A stretch of 64,000 bases of DNA from Lumbricus terrestris (GCA_949752735.1 OX457047.1:6948266-7012265), one strand, 5' to 3'. Positions 54,544 through 64,000 are shown, numbered from the stretch's first letter. The notes: generated from the letters alone by a model not told the origin. Made by a program: numbers and translations.

Positions 54544-57096
54544 TTGGACTTCTTGGAAATTCGGACTCAGCCAGTGGAGCGAAATTCAGCAATGATGTGG
54601 AACACTGCAGAGATGGACGAAAACGCCGCTGACCGCCCGACGACTTCGACGCCAGCAGCCGGACGAAGGACGGACCTCTTGGTCGACTACGAGGTCGAGT
54701 CCAGCCGCTTCCTGGAGAGAATCGACTTCGACGACGTACCGAAGAAGGATCGCAGAAGTCTGCTGATTTCTGAGAGAGACTCGACCGCCATGGAATCGAA
54801 AGTCTTGGACAGGGTAAGCGCTTTGGAGACGAAAGTCTTGGACAACGCCAGTCGCTTGGTCGGTGAACGGAAGATGACCACGAAACCAACCAAGTTCGAT
54901 GGGACTGGGTCACTCGAATCGTTCTTGGCACAATTCGACGTATGTGCACGCCACAACAGATGGACGGCAATCGACAAAGTCGACTTCCTCCGTGTTTCCT
55001 TGGAAAAGGCAGCAACGCAGCTGTTGTGGGATTTTGGAGCGCGAACGGAGGTGACGTATGAGCAGTTGGTCGAGAGACTTCGTCAACGATACGGCGCGGA
55101 AGGTCAAGCTGAGACTTTTCGTGCGCAACTCTACTATCGTCGACAGAGGGCGGATGAAAGTCTGGGAGACTTGCTGCACGACATCCGGAGACTTGTCGTT
55201 CTCGCCTACCCAGTGCCGTCGAACGAGACGACCGAGATCGTTGCGAAGGACGCCTTCCTTGAAGCCATCCGTGACCGGGAGCTGTCTCTAAAGGTGAGAG
55301 AACGGGAACCGAAGACGATCGACGAGGCGTATCGAACAGCTCTACGCTTGTCGGCGTACCAGCAGACTGCAGACCTGGAGGATCGTCGCAGACCTGCGAA
55401 TCGAGTAAGAGGAACTCAGGAGGCCGACGCCGGAGGACAGCTTCAGTCTCAGCTGGACGACTTCTTCACTGCCCAGCGCAAGTGGCAGCAGGACATGGAA
55501 GGAAGAATCTGCCGACAGCTGGAGGAACTCCGAGGCTCGAACAGGACGAACTACAACTCCGCGCCGATGGTTCCGCCGACCATTCCGTCTCAAGGTAACG
55601 CATCAGGAAGTCTGGGACGTGGGTCGACCTGCTTCAAATGCGGGTCCCCAGGGCACTATGCACGCCAGTGCCGACAACGTCGACAGTTCCCCAACCGTCG
55701 GAACGACGACGAACGCGACTTGGGTCAGCCGACGACCGAGCGAAGCGAAGAGACCGTCACCAACCATACGACGAGAGACCGAGCAACAGGCGTGACGAAC
55801 AACGCGATCTACATTCATGGAGTGATCAACGGACGGCAAAGAACATGCCTAGTGGACACTGGGTCGGAGGTAAGCCTGGTTCCCTCGTCTGATGTGGATG
55901 GTTTGCTGCTCCAGCCTAGCACTCGCATTCTCTTGGCCGCTAATGGGACGCAGATAAGGGTTTTGGGTCAGGTTGATGTCCCAATTAGAATTTCTAGAGG
56001 CTTTTCTATTGAGACTAATTTTCTCGTCTCTGACCAGATTGGTGAACCAATGCTGGGAATGGATTGGTTGAGACAACACCGCTGTCGACTTGGTTTTGGT
56101 CAGGGTGCACTCTTCGTTGGTAGACGCCGCATTCCATTGGTTAAGGGCAATGGGTCGCTTTGGTGTCGCAGGGTTATTGTTGCGGAGGAAACAACTGTCC
56201 TTCCTCGTTCGCAGTGCGATATTCCTTGTAAAACGCAATATCGTGATTTGACGACCACAGCTGAAGCATGGATGACTGAATCAAAAGAAATTCAACCTGG
56301 ACTGCATGTGGCTAGGGTTGTGCTGAATGATGATGATGATAAAATGTGCATTCGCGTGGTGAATTTAAATGAACAGCCTGCTATGTTGAATGCTGATTTG
56401 ATGTTGGGTGATTTGCACCCCGTAAATGTTGAAGTAAGGGAAGGCAGTGATAGACAGACGCGTCCAGAGACACATTTAGTGGAGAAATTGATGGAAGATG
56501 TCTCTGAGGATGTTTCGGCAGAGGTGAAAGAGCGTCTGAGGAATTTGTTGGTCGAGTATGAATGCATGTTCTCGACCACCGACCATGATTTGGGAAGGAC
56601 CATGATTACTCAGCATAGGATTGATACCGGGGACTCTCATCCGGTAAGACAACCGTTGAGGGGGCAACCGCTTCCATATCAGGCTACCATTGATGCGCAA
56701 CTAGAGCAAATGTTGGTGACTGGAGTTGTGGAACCGGCGATAAGTAAATGTTCTGCAAATGTGGAGAATGATTTGTCTTTGCGGTTTTGCTCTGGTCCGA
56801 CCCGGAAGGATTTCAGTCCTTTTTCCGAAACTGATGCCTGTCGGAGAGTCTCGTCTTACGCTGTGTGTTGCAGCACAATTGAATTGTATTGTGGTTATGC
56901 TCCGGGAAGCATGAGTCTTGGTCGTGCGAGTGAGTCTAGTCTCGCGAGCCGCAGGTGGATTTTGGACTGTGGGCTTTTGTCTTTCGACCCTGGAGGGTAT
57001 TGGTCGGATTTGGGTCGACTGAACTTGGAAGACGGAGTGGCGACGTCTACAGGCCGACCACGACGCAACGTTGGCCGTCCTGTCCGCTTCCAGTGA
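54544..57096 (+). CDS. Gag-protease-partial RT polyprotein of the LTR element
   Basis: The frame encodes about 850 residues. The first methionine or the MMW at 54594 could be the start. Residues ~110-270 form a retrotransposon capsid region (KFDGTGSLESFLAQFDVCAR, then FLRVSLEKAATQLLWDFGAR). Around residue 363 is the zinc knuckle CFKCGSPGHYARQC. Around 435 is the protease active site LVDTGSEVSLVP, followed by MLGMDWLRQH near 502. HPVRQPLRG...LEQMLVTGVVEPA near 700-733 is the lead-in to reverse transcriptase. The usual catalytic RT blocks, RNase H and integrase then are absent. The tail GRPRRNVGRPVRF resembles the very end of a Gypsy pol. The element cannot move without proteins from a relative. 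Confidence 0.88.
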   Translation: MDFLEIRTQPVERNSAMMWNTAEMDENAADRPTTSTPAAGRRTDLLVDYEVESSRFLERIDFDDVPKKDRRSLLISERDSTAMESKVLDRVSALETKVLDNASRLVGERKMTTKPTKFDGTGSLESFLAQFDVCARHNRWTAIDKVDFLRVSLEKAATQLLWDFGARTEVTYEQLVERLRQRYGAEGQAETFRAQLYYRRQRADESLGDLLHDIRRLVVLAYPVPSNETTEIVAKDAFLEAIRDRELSLKVREREPKTIDEAYRTALRLSAYQQTADLEDRRRPANRVRGTQEADAGGQLQSQLDDFFTAQRKWQQDMEGRICRQLEELRGSNRTNYNSAPMVPPTIPSQGNASGSLGRGSTCFKCGSPGHYARQCRQRRQFPNRRNDDERDLGQPTTERSEETVTNHTTRDRATGVTNNAIYIHGVINGRQRTCLVDTGSEVSLVPSSDVDGLLLQPSTRILLAANGTQIRVLGQVDVPIRISRGFSIETNFLVSDQIGEPMLGMDWLRQHRCRLGFGQGALFVGRRRIPLVKGNGSLWCRRVIVAEETTVLPRSQCDIPCKTQYRDLTTTAEAWMTESKEIQPGLHVARVVLNDDDDKMCIRVVNLNEQPAMLNADLMLGDLHPVNVEVREGSDRQTRPETHLVEKLMEDVSEDVSAEVKERLRNLLVEYECMFSTTDHDLGRTMITQHRIDTGDSHPVRQPLRGQPLPYQATIDAQLEQMLVTGVVEPAISKCSANVENDLSLRFCSGPTRKDFSPFSETDACRRVSSYAVCCSTIELYCGYAPGSMSLGRASESSLASRRWILDCGLLSFDPGGYWSDLGRLNLEDGVATSTGRPRRNVGRPVRFQ

Positions 57097-57696
57097 ACGT
57101 CGAAAGAAAGTTAATTTAATTATTATTGGGTCGTGCCTGGCCCGTGTTTTTATTTTTTTGGATTGATTGTAAAGCCGTGTGTGGCTTTTGTTTTTCTGTA
57201 ACTTGCTCGTAATTAATTGCATATGTCGTTTAAAAAGAAGAAAAAAAAAGAGAAGAAAGAAGGGGGGTGTGCCCAACAAAGCACACCGTACCCAAAAAGA
57301 AAAAAAAATAGAGAAATAAGCCTGAAAAAAAAAAAAGAGAAAAAAAAAAAGAAAAACAGGCGAGAAAAACGAAAAGGGGGTTGTGACCGAGATGGCACTT
57401 CGCACCCGGGAAGTGAAGGAAAAAGAGAAATGGGGGTTGTGCGAAAAAGCACATCGCACCCGATAAGGGTTTTGCAATGTTGTAATTTGATGTTTTCATA
57501 ATGAATCGCTGCGAAGGATTTCGCTGAAAAACCAAATGTACCGAATTCATCGAACAATGAGAAACTGTATTATTTCGATTTTGTGTAGACAGAAGTAATG
57601 TGGTAAATTTTTGTAGACGTTGGCCACTGATTACGTTTTGGAGGATGTTTAATTACTTACTCCAAGTGGGACCTTGGATTGCTTGTGGGGGAAGCG
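57097..57696 (+). other. 3' untranslated interior and polypurine tract
   Basis: Noncoding, with A-rich runs and three GGGGGTTGTGNNCG / GCACTTCGCACCCG-like repeats at 57260-57460. The purine stretch GGGGGAAGCG at 57687-57696 abuts the 3' LTR and is the likely plus-strand primer. Confidence 0.6.
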
Positions 57697-59109
57697 TGTT
57701 GGAAATCAGGGTCATGGAGTTTAATTTGAGTGACCGTCCCCGTGTCCGTCTGGGTATCTGTGTCTGCCTGCAATAGGCATAGCCCATTTCTACATAGCCC
57801 AGTTCTACCTAGCCTATTTCTACCTAGCCTATTTCTACCTAGCCCGTTTCTACATAGCCCATTTCTACATAGCCCAGTTCTACCTAGCCTAGTTCTACCT
57901 GAAAGGGGCGTGGCCTCGTGACGCATAAGTACGAGTGCGTGCGCAGGCACGGCAGTCACGTCAATGAACACAGTCACCGATCGGAGAGTCGTTGAGTGAA
58001 TCGTCGAGTAACAGTCAGTCTTCGAGGAACACAGTGATCGGAAGAAACCGTCAGTGAATCGCCGTGACACAGTGGAAAGACGAGTCGGTCGAGCGTTGCG
58101 GGATCGAACCGCGGTGCAGTCAGCAGGAAATCGTCTGAGGAAAAACGCTTTGGAGAGCAGGACGACGATTTGACGACGCTGCCGAAATTCAGCGCCTGCC
58201 GACGACGAAAGGCTTGGAGGCCTTTGCGGTGCAACACTGTCGACTCGGGTTCGATTCTTGACCCGCGGTCGTGCTCTTCTGTAACCCGACGCCTACGGAC
58301 GACCGAAGGATCGGTGATCGTCGCTGTGCCACGACGGGCAGGATTCAACGCCGGATCTGCCAACGCTTCCGACCGGGTGAGCGCAGTGGTTCAGCTTCCG
58401 ACGCCGACGACACCGAGTCGGGTTCGAAACCCGACCCGCTTCACGGACTCTCTGCGTGCGCTGGCGAGGCAGCGGTGAACTACACGCCAACGACTGCTGA
58501 TTCGACTCCGGACCTGCCGACGCTGCCGACTGGTGAGGACGGAAGGTTTGGCGACCTTCTGCATCTGACGACGATCGGGTTCGAAACCCGACCCGCTTCA
58601 CGGACTCTCTGCGTGCGCTGGCGAGGCAGCGGTGAACTACACGCCAACGACTGCTGATTCGACTCCGGACCTGCCGACGCTGCCGACTGGTGAGGACGGA
58701 AGGTTTGGCGACCTTCTGCATCTGACGACGATCGGGTTCGAGACCCGACCCGCTTCACGGACTCTCTGCGTGCGCTGGCGAGGCAGCGGTGATCTACAGG
58801 AAGACGACTCGGCGTCCTACAGTGACAATTGCGGTGAACAGTAGTGCAGTGGTTTGAGACGGTAGTGCTCCGAATAGTGCTCCGAACATTGCTCCGAACA
58901 TTGCTCCGAACATTGCTGGCGCTATAGAAGTCGAACGAGAACTGCAGTACGAGTTTCTTCTTTGACGTCGTGAATAAATGAGTTTCAAGCCTGACGGGCT
59001 AGTCGTCAATCTTCAGTTGACGCCGGACTGCACAGACGGACGATTCCGACAGGACTAGGGTTTGGGGTTCGGTCCCTGGTGTTAATTGCCCAAACCTAGT
59101 TCCGCTACA
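57697..59109 (+). repeat. 3' LTR, 1413 bp, one extra 157-bp unit
   Basis: It is collinear with the 5' LTR from TGTTGG to CCGCTACA. It has three copies of the 157-bp unit (near 58419, 58577 and 58735) where the 5' LTR has two. The length difference (157 bp) is explained fully by this. I saw no other difference by eye. Confidence 0.93.
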
Positions 59110-59932
59110 ATCCCATACGCTTCATTGCATGTAATAGCTTTTTCAGCCAACTCTGGCAAGGCCAAGTTTAGACACCTTCCTATCGCTTCCTTCCAACGTT
59201 ACATAGTCCAAATATTCTTCACCCTCTGTGGTTATAGTTCAAATAATAATTCTTCACGCTCTCCAATTCAAACCTCTATATACTGAAGGAATGCAGTTTG
59301 TAGGAACCAAATCTGTGATGATAACAACGCCGCTGGCCCACATGTAGCAATGACAGTCCAAAGCATAGACGAAGGGGAGGGTTACGCTGATCACTTTTGC
59401 CATGACACAGCGCCCATAGTAACAGCAACTAATCAATGACGACGCTTATTATGATACAATTATACCCTAAAATGTCCTTCATTTTAAATTTGTTTTACTC
59501 CACTGGATTTGCTATTGTTTCGTGTAAAAAATTCAAAATAATATAAGACGAGGTTTGAGGTTAAAGAGTTCAACGGTCTTTACATCGTAGGTAGCAGTCA
59601 AACTCTTTGACACGTTTAGAAACAGTTAGAGCATTATGTTTCTATGCACTCAGCATTAAATGGTTTAAATAAATTTTCGTTCAATACGTGAGAATTTTGA
59701 TGGTAGACAGGGCGTTATTGGAGATGTGCGCTTTGCTGGCTGCGTTATTGTTAAATCCGACTATTGGACCTTGTTGCTACTATATCAAGAATGACCTTCT
59801 GTCAAAATACGTTTATCATATCCGATCAATCAAAACTTTGTTTCAAAAATCACTCGAGTCATTTTTCTTATGCGTTGGCTTGACTGAGAGTGCTCTTGAT
59901 ACGTTTTCTTGAAGGGCACTATGCAAGTACTT

Positions 59933-60042
59933 GCGAGTGAAGGACTTGCCCAAGGTCCATAAGCGGCGACTTGAGGTGGATTCGAACCTCGAACCTTCCG
60001 GTTTCAAGGCAATGACGCCACTACAATACCACCGCGCCCCCC
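59933..60042 (-). repeat. tRNA-derived SINE, 5' half, minus strand
   Basis: On the minus strand it reads GGGGGGCGCGGTGGTATTGT, AGTGGCGTCATTGCCTTGAA, GAAGGTTCGAGGTTCGAATC, CACCTCAAGTCGCCGC and TTGGGCAAGTCCTTCACTCG. A doubled box B (GGTTCGAGGTTCGAATCC) is present, as in the SINE at 14873. It ends at the SINE midpoint against a plus-strand LINE tail (CTTGAAGGGCACTATGCAAG). Confidence 0.8.
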
Positions 60043-60730
60043 AAATTTGCCTAAATGTTTGTGATCCGTGTCCACTAAGTAAAAATTAATATGCTTCAAA
60101 GTGGTTCTTCGATGTAAGGAATCTGTTGGTTAAACTATCACAGATCCAAACAATTCGAACAGCGGTTTCCGATTTGCACAAACGGGTGAACAGAACAGCT
60201 TATACCTGACATGCAACTGACGTCTGCTGCCAGATCTTATTTAGATGGGTCTATGAAAACCTACTTCGGTTAAGTTTTATATCAATGTCACGAAGTTTAA
60301 ACTTCGATCACATCATGTCTGAAGTGAAATTCGATGGTAATTTAACATTCATTAATAAATTTTTCCAATGCGTTACGTAACGTTCAGATCCCCAAACCCG
60401 CCCGCCCACGCAACTTTTCGTAACGTTTTCAACGCCCCCGACCACCCATCCTCGAGCGTTACCTAACTGTGAAATGACCCTAAAGAAAATACTTATTTAC
60501 TTAGTTAACTGGGGAAAGCCAGACGCAAAAGAGCTGCAAGGCTTTGCCGGGTGCCAGTGAGGTAACTTGGGACTATGATGGGTTGAAGGTAGGTAGTCAA
60601 CTAAATCAATGTCAGGTTTAGACACCTTCGCATCGTATCCATCCATAATATTATGTTAAATATTCGTTCGATTTTACTCCGTCTGATTTCATTGCTAGAT
60701 CAAATTAATTACTGGCCTAGTACCCTGATT
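60043..60730. other. unassigned sequence
   Basis: A GACACCTTCGCATCG motif lies near 60621. A C-rich patch (CCCGCCCGCCCACGC) is near 60398. No gene was found. Confidence 0.4.
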
Positions 60731-60823
60731 TAAATTGCTGTAATATGCCGAGAAAACTTCTGTCCAGGGTAACGGCCTCTGTTGTCATAGACCCTGGTCA
60801 AATCGGGTCCATCCATCCATCCG
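60731..60823 (+). repeat. 80-bp hairpin repeat
   Basis: CTGTCCAGGGTAACGGCCTC, TGTTGTCATAG, ACCCTGGTCAAATCGGGTCC, then CATC repeats, with the stem intact. Confidence 0.8.
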
Positions 60824-61882
60824 ATTTTTCCATCTCTTTACATATCCATACTAGCGATTGATGGAGAATAATAACATCATGCATGGACTCTCGGTAAAAT
60901 CAGAGACACAATAATCATCGTCAAAATTAAGCTTGTATTGCACGAGTCAGCCTATGAGGCTTACCACGTTTCTAATTAAAGGAGTGAGGAGGAAATTTCC
61001 ATTTACACTCCTATCAATAAGACATAGTTAATTACTGTAGGAATCAAATCTGCTATGATATCAACGTCACTGTCCCACGTGTGGTAGTGCTAGTCCTGTG
61101 CCTGCATAAAAGAGAAGGGCAACGCTAATCACCTTTGTTATGATACAGCGCCCATGTGAACAGCAAACAATCTCTGATGATGTTTATTATGTTATTAACA
61201 CCAATACCCTTAAAATAGCCTCAGTTTAAACGGCCAGTACGCCGAACGTTAAACGTTATATCAGAGATGACATGTTTAGACACCTTTAGATTGTTTCATT
61301 GCTTTGCAATATTATTTGGTTTAAATAAAGTTCGTTCAATTCAAACTGCAAAATTCAAGATCCCTTCATTGTCGTGTTTACATCGAAATTATGTCCAAGG
61401 AAGAATCAGATATCTAACGAAAGCCTCGACCTGATAATGCCAGTCAAAAATTATAATAAGCGAAGATTGTGTCGCCAATTATCTTTATCATCTTTCTTAT
61501 CCCACAGAGTCGTTGAGTATTGATTATAAATTTTGATTTTCCGGATCACGAGGATCTATAGCAGATGATGACGTCATTCAAAATAAGATAGAACGAACGA
61601 GAGATCGATAATCGCTAGTCCCAAAAAGTGGTCTCAGTCTTCCACTCTCAACGGGCGATGGTAGACTAGGTTGCATCGAAGATGCACGCCTTGCTGGCTG
61701 CTATGCGGTAAAATTTCGACTCCTTTTAGACTTTTCATCTATTAATACTATTTTGCTCAACCTAACTACGCTTTCGTCACCCTGTATTCATAAACGAATA
61801 TAATTATACATTGACTAATAACATTATTACAAGAGAGGCTGATTGTGTTTGTCTTATATCGTTCGGTTGATGTGGTGGTCAG

Positions 61883-61963
61883 GATTTGGAATCGGAGAGA
61901 ACGAAGATGATCGCTGAAGTGAGGACAACCTCATTACATCTACCATCTCAACTCAACATCTGG
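61883..61963 (+). pseudogene. copy of dynein exon 4 5' edge (unit C)
   Basis: After GATGTGGTGGTCAG comes GATTTGGAATCGGAGAGAAC, GAAGATGATCGCTGAAGTGA, then a ~30-nt deletion relative to unit B and ACATCTACCATCTCAACTCA. It shares the AAGATGATCG and ACATCTGG changes with unit B, so these two derive from one ancestor distinct from the exon itself. Confidence 0.85.
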
Positions 61964-62164
61964 TTAGAAACTCTAACAATGCCATGTTTAGACACCCTCA
62001 TATCGCTCCCTACCGACGTTACATAGATTAAATATTCGTATTATAGTTCGAGTTGCTGACTATTGTTCCTCTCATAATTATACACAATCCTTACAACCTG
62101 TTTTTTAAAAGTAATTTTTCATTCCATATTCGGTTTTTATTGCGTTTCGTCTATTTATCATTAC

Positions 62165-62310
62165 CTGTAGATCTTTCTGGCTTATCGCCATCATTGCCTG
62201 GTCATCTTGAAAATTCCATCTTCATCCTACCTTTTTATCCGCTCTCCAGTGTGCTCTACAGCTTCTCTGACAAGCTCTTCTATGTAGATATTGAATTGTA
62301 GGGGTGATAG
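62165..62310 (-). pseudogene. LINE reverse transcriptase core, decayed (unit C)
   Basis: The minus strand has FNIYIEELVREAVEHTGERI-like text and then, after a gap of about 20 nt relative to units A and B, FQDDQAMMAISQKDLQ. It is the most rearranged of the three copies. Confidence 0.65.
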
Positions 62311-62371
62311 CCGGTGTTCTTATATCATCCATTTGCCTAACTTTTGCAGTTCACATTCATTTCATTCATTC

Positions 62372-62600
62372 ATTTCGAGGATTTATATAGCGCCTATTCA
62401 AGAAACCTACTCAGAGGCGCTCCCAACCCAGCCACAGCTAAAAAATAGGATTTGTGATACTTAAAAAAGCAGAGAAATTTATCCTAGGCATAAGTCGCAA
62501 GGTTAGTGGGAGGCCATTCCAGATAGCAGGACACACATCAGAAAAGGTTCGGCGCTGTCTGATAGGAGTGCGAGCTCGCGGCACCAAAAGCTCACCCGTT
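62372..62600 (-). pseudogene. LINE C-terminal remnant with 3' tail, in unit C
   Basis: The minus strand reads ELLVPRARTPIRQRRTFSDV, CPAIWNGLPLTLRLMPRINF and SAFLSITNPIF-stop. It is followed by TTGGGAGCGCCTCTGAGTAG and CTTGAATAGGCGCTATATAA. VPRxRTxxxQRxFSxxxPxIWNxLPxxLR is the LINE C-terminal signature. Units A and B lack it, so it inserted after the units split. Confidence 0.8.
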
Positions 62601-62822
62601 GCCGCATTACTCACCATCTATTTATATTCGCAACTTTTGCCGCATATACAACTTTCTCGTAACTCTTATGTCCCTTCATTATATTCCCATACGATATGCC
62701 TCAGTGCAAGTAATAGCCTTTTCAACTGTGTCAAGGAAATTTTTAAACACCTTCATTTCGATTCCTTCCAACGTTACATAGCCTAATTATACCTAACTTT
62801 TCCAGTTCCCATGCACACCAAA

Positions 62823-63200
62823 CAGGGAAGCCACTCATAGCTTTTCCCCATCTAGATCTAGGTTTTTGGTCTTGTCTAGGTTTCTAAGTTTTTTCAGAAA
62901 CTAGCTTTTTTATCACGGTGGGTTTCGGACTTTTATGCATTAAAAGTAGGTTTTTTAGGCGAAAATGCACGAAAGATGCGAAAAGAGTCAAACATTTTGA
63001 CTTTATACAAAAATCTATAGAGGTCATCAGAAATTTTTATGGGAAACGGAGCAAATTTTGCTAGGATGACTTTTTAAAAAAGTCGTCATAAATTTCAAGC
63101 CTTAAAAATTCATGTATATTTGAGGGATATTTCCGATCCAGCCTTTTCTAACTTGTTTCGGTCGCCTCTGACCTTTTTTAAATTCAGAGTGCCATCCCTA
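62823..63200. mobile_element. hAT-like MITE, ~390-bp family (unit C)
   Basis: The ends CAGGGAAGCCACTCATAG and AGAGTGCCATCCCT match the unit B copy, with the same flanks (CACACCAAA before, TCTCCAATTA after). It was therefore duplicated with the unit, not inserted twice. Confidence 0.7.
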
Positions 63201-63396
63201 TCTCCAATTATTTGTATTCTCACACCTTCTGCCCCATTTGCAAGTGTCCTATCAATAATTCGGTCTCTTAAATCTCTTTCCATACGCTTCAGTGCATGTA
63301 ATAGCTTTTTCAGTCAACTCTGCTAAGTCAATGTTTACACACCTTCGTATCGCTTTCTTCCAACGTTACATAGTTTAAATATTCTCTCTGTCTTAA

Positions 63397-64000
63397 CCCT
63401 CGAATGCCCAAGGGAAGGGGGGTCCGACCGGACCCCAGGCCCGTTTTTCCCGGATAACTTTTTAACGGCTATGGATCTGCAAAAATGCTTTTAGGTATTC
63501 CTAGAGCAACCATTTGGGCATCGAATGGTATATTTTGCGTGAGTATTGTCCAGCCCCATACCCCACAACCACAGCATATACTAAGGGTACCGCACGATAT
63601 GCGGCTATTTGCCATACAACCGTATGGTTACTGGACAATAAATAAATGGTCAGCGCACGTTATATGAAATAAAGATTCAAATAAATTGTTGAACTTAGAT
63701 TTACTTACATTGTAGCACTATGTTTGGCCTATGTTTGCAGCACAGAATTTGAAAGTCTGCAAGTTTGTGTAGGCCTATCACAGCAATAATTGCATACAAC
63801 AGGCGTGCATCAAAACGGAGGCTTAGGACAGTTCATACAAACGGTGGCAACCGTTCTGTCAAGGTTACGCGAATAAATGGTTCAGCTTTTCTTCTTAGCC
63901 GGTGTTGTTGTAGACGGCAGTGACCTACCCTTCTTACTCGACACACAAGTAGGCCTAACACCACACAGTGACACAGTCGTTCGTACTTCCCCTTCATCCG
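63397..64000 (-). mobile_element. piggyBac-like element, one end, runs off the window
   Basis: TTAA at 63393-63396 is followed by CCCTCGAATGCCCAAGGG, a CCC start like the element at 19682, then a GGGGTCCGACCGGACCCC hairpin. On the minus strand around 63730-63998 a broken frame reads SLPSTTTPAKKKS, NLDRTVATVCMNCPKPPF and CTPVVCNYCC. A Cys-rich end of this kind is typical of piggyBac transposases. Stops interrupt it. The far end is outside the window, so the call rests on one terminus and weak protein similarity. Confidence 0.5.

Larger units (their letters stand above)
53200..59109 (+). mobile_element. Ty3/Gypsy-type LTR retrotransposon, 5.9 kb, internally deleted
   Basis: Two long direct LTRs (1256 and 1413 bp) enclose a 3241-bp interior. 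ATCC flanks both outer ends (53196-53199 and 59110-59113). A primer-binding-site-like TGGCACCAGCAAGTGG and a purine tract GGGGGAAGCG lie in the expected places. The interior encodes Gag, protease and the start of reverse transcriptase; the rest of pol is deleted. LTR sequences look identical apart from one repeat unit, so the insertion is young. It has no envelope gene. It lies in unit B, and the homologous uninterrupted site is visible in unit C near 63270. Confidence 0.93.
59110..60907 (+). repeat. higher-order repeat unit B, right part
   Basis: It resumes unit B after the LTR element: CATACGCTTCATTGCATGTA, CGCTTCCTTCCAACGTTACA, AAATCTGTGATGATAACAAC, AAGAATGACCTTCTGTC. This matches unit A at 47.99-49.03 kb and the right part of unit C from 63275. 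The end holds a minus-strand SINE and an 80-bp repeat that unit A lacks. Confidence 0.65.
60908..63396 (+). repeat. higher-order repeat unit C
   Basis: It starts with CACAATAATCATCGTCAAAA and follows unit B in order: GGAGTGAGGAGGAAATTTCC, ATGTTTAGACACCTTTAGAT, AACGAACGAGAGATCGATAA, the exon 4 copy, antisense reverse transcriptase, the ~390-bp MITE, and CCATACGCTTCAGTGCATGT, where the LTR element sits in unit B. A LINE fragment (62372-62600) is extra. Confidence 0.75.

Overview
The window is AT-rich eukaryotic DNA. It holds one split, intron-rich protein-coding gene and is otherwise packed with transposons, short retroposons, minisatellites and microsatellites. The gene encodes an axonemal dynein heavy chain, so the organism makes motile cilia or flagella. 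Roughly twenty copies of the palindromic octamer TAGGCCTA, a tRNA-derived SINE with a LINE tail, and DNA-transposon relics of five kinds (hAT, piggyBac, Tc1/mariner, Helitron-like, foldback) fit a marine invertebrate. An echinoderm or another deuterostome is a guess only. There are no bacterial features.

Layout. 1-23 kb: no host gene recognised. It holds a dimeric satellite at the left edge, hAT-type elements with perfect 8-bp target-site duplications (TSDs), two related blocks (5.5-8.7 and 11.3-13.3 kb) either side of a tandem array of a ~350-bp family, a Tc1/mariner relic, a large hAT element, a piggyBac-type element and a Helitron-like end. 23.3-44.5 kb, minus strand: eleven exons (2474 nt, 824 codons plus 2 nt, one open frame) of a DNAH5/DNAH8-type dynein heavy chain, running from the end of the stalk coiled coil through AAA5 and AAA6. 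Exons further 5' and 3' were not recognised. The introns carry a 5'-truncated LINE with a restriction-like endonuclease region (32.8-34.2 kb), a 1.2-kb foldback element beginning a few bases past the exon 4 splice donor, SINEs, LINE tails and long microsatellites. 44.5-64 kb: a decayed higher-order tandem duplication (units near 46-50, 50.4-60.9 and 60.9-64 kb). Each unit carries pieces of LINE reverse transcriptase and copies of the 5' edge of dynein exon 4. One unit is split by a young Ty3/Gypsy LTR retrotransposon (53200-59109) that lacks most of pol. A piggyBac-like end starts at 63397.

The most unusual theme is repeated duplication of exon edges with their splice sites. The exon 8 donor is the core of a 12-unit minisatellite. 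The acceptor edges of exons 9 and 11 recur inside neighbouring introns. The acceptor edge of exon 4 recurs four times, inverted, 11-23 kb away. The dynein also has a GC-AG intron and an in-frame loss of about two dozen normally conserved residues in exon 9.

Splice sites and frames were read by eye from the sequence. Family assignments rest on remembered conserved motifs, not on a search.
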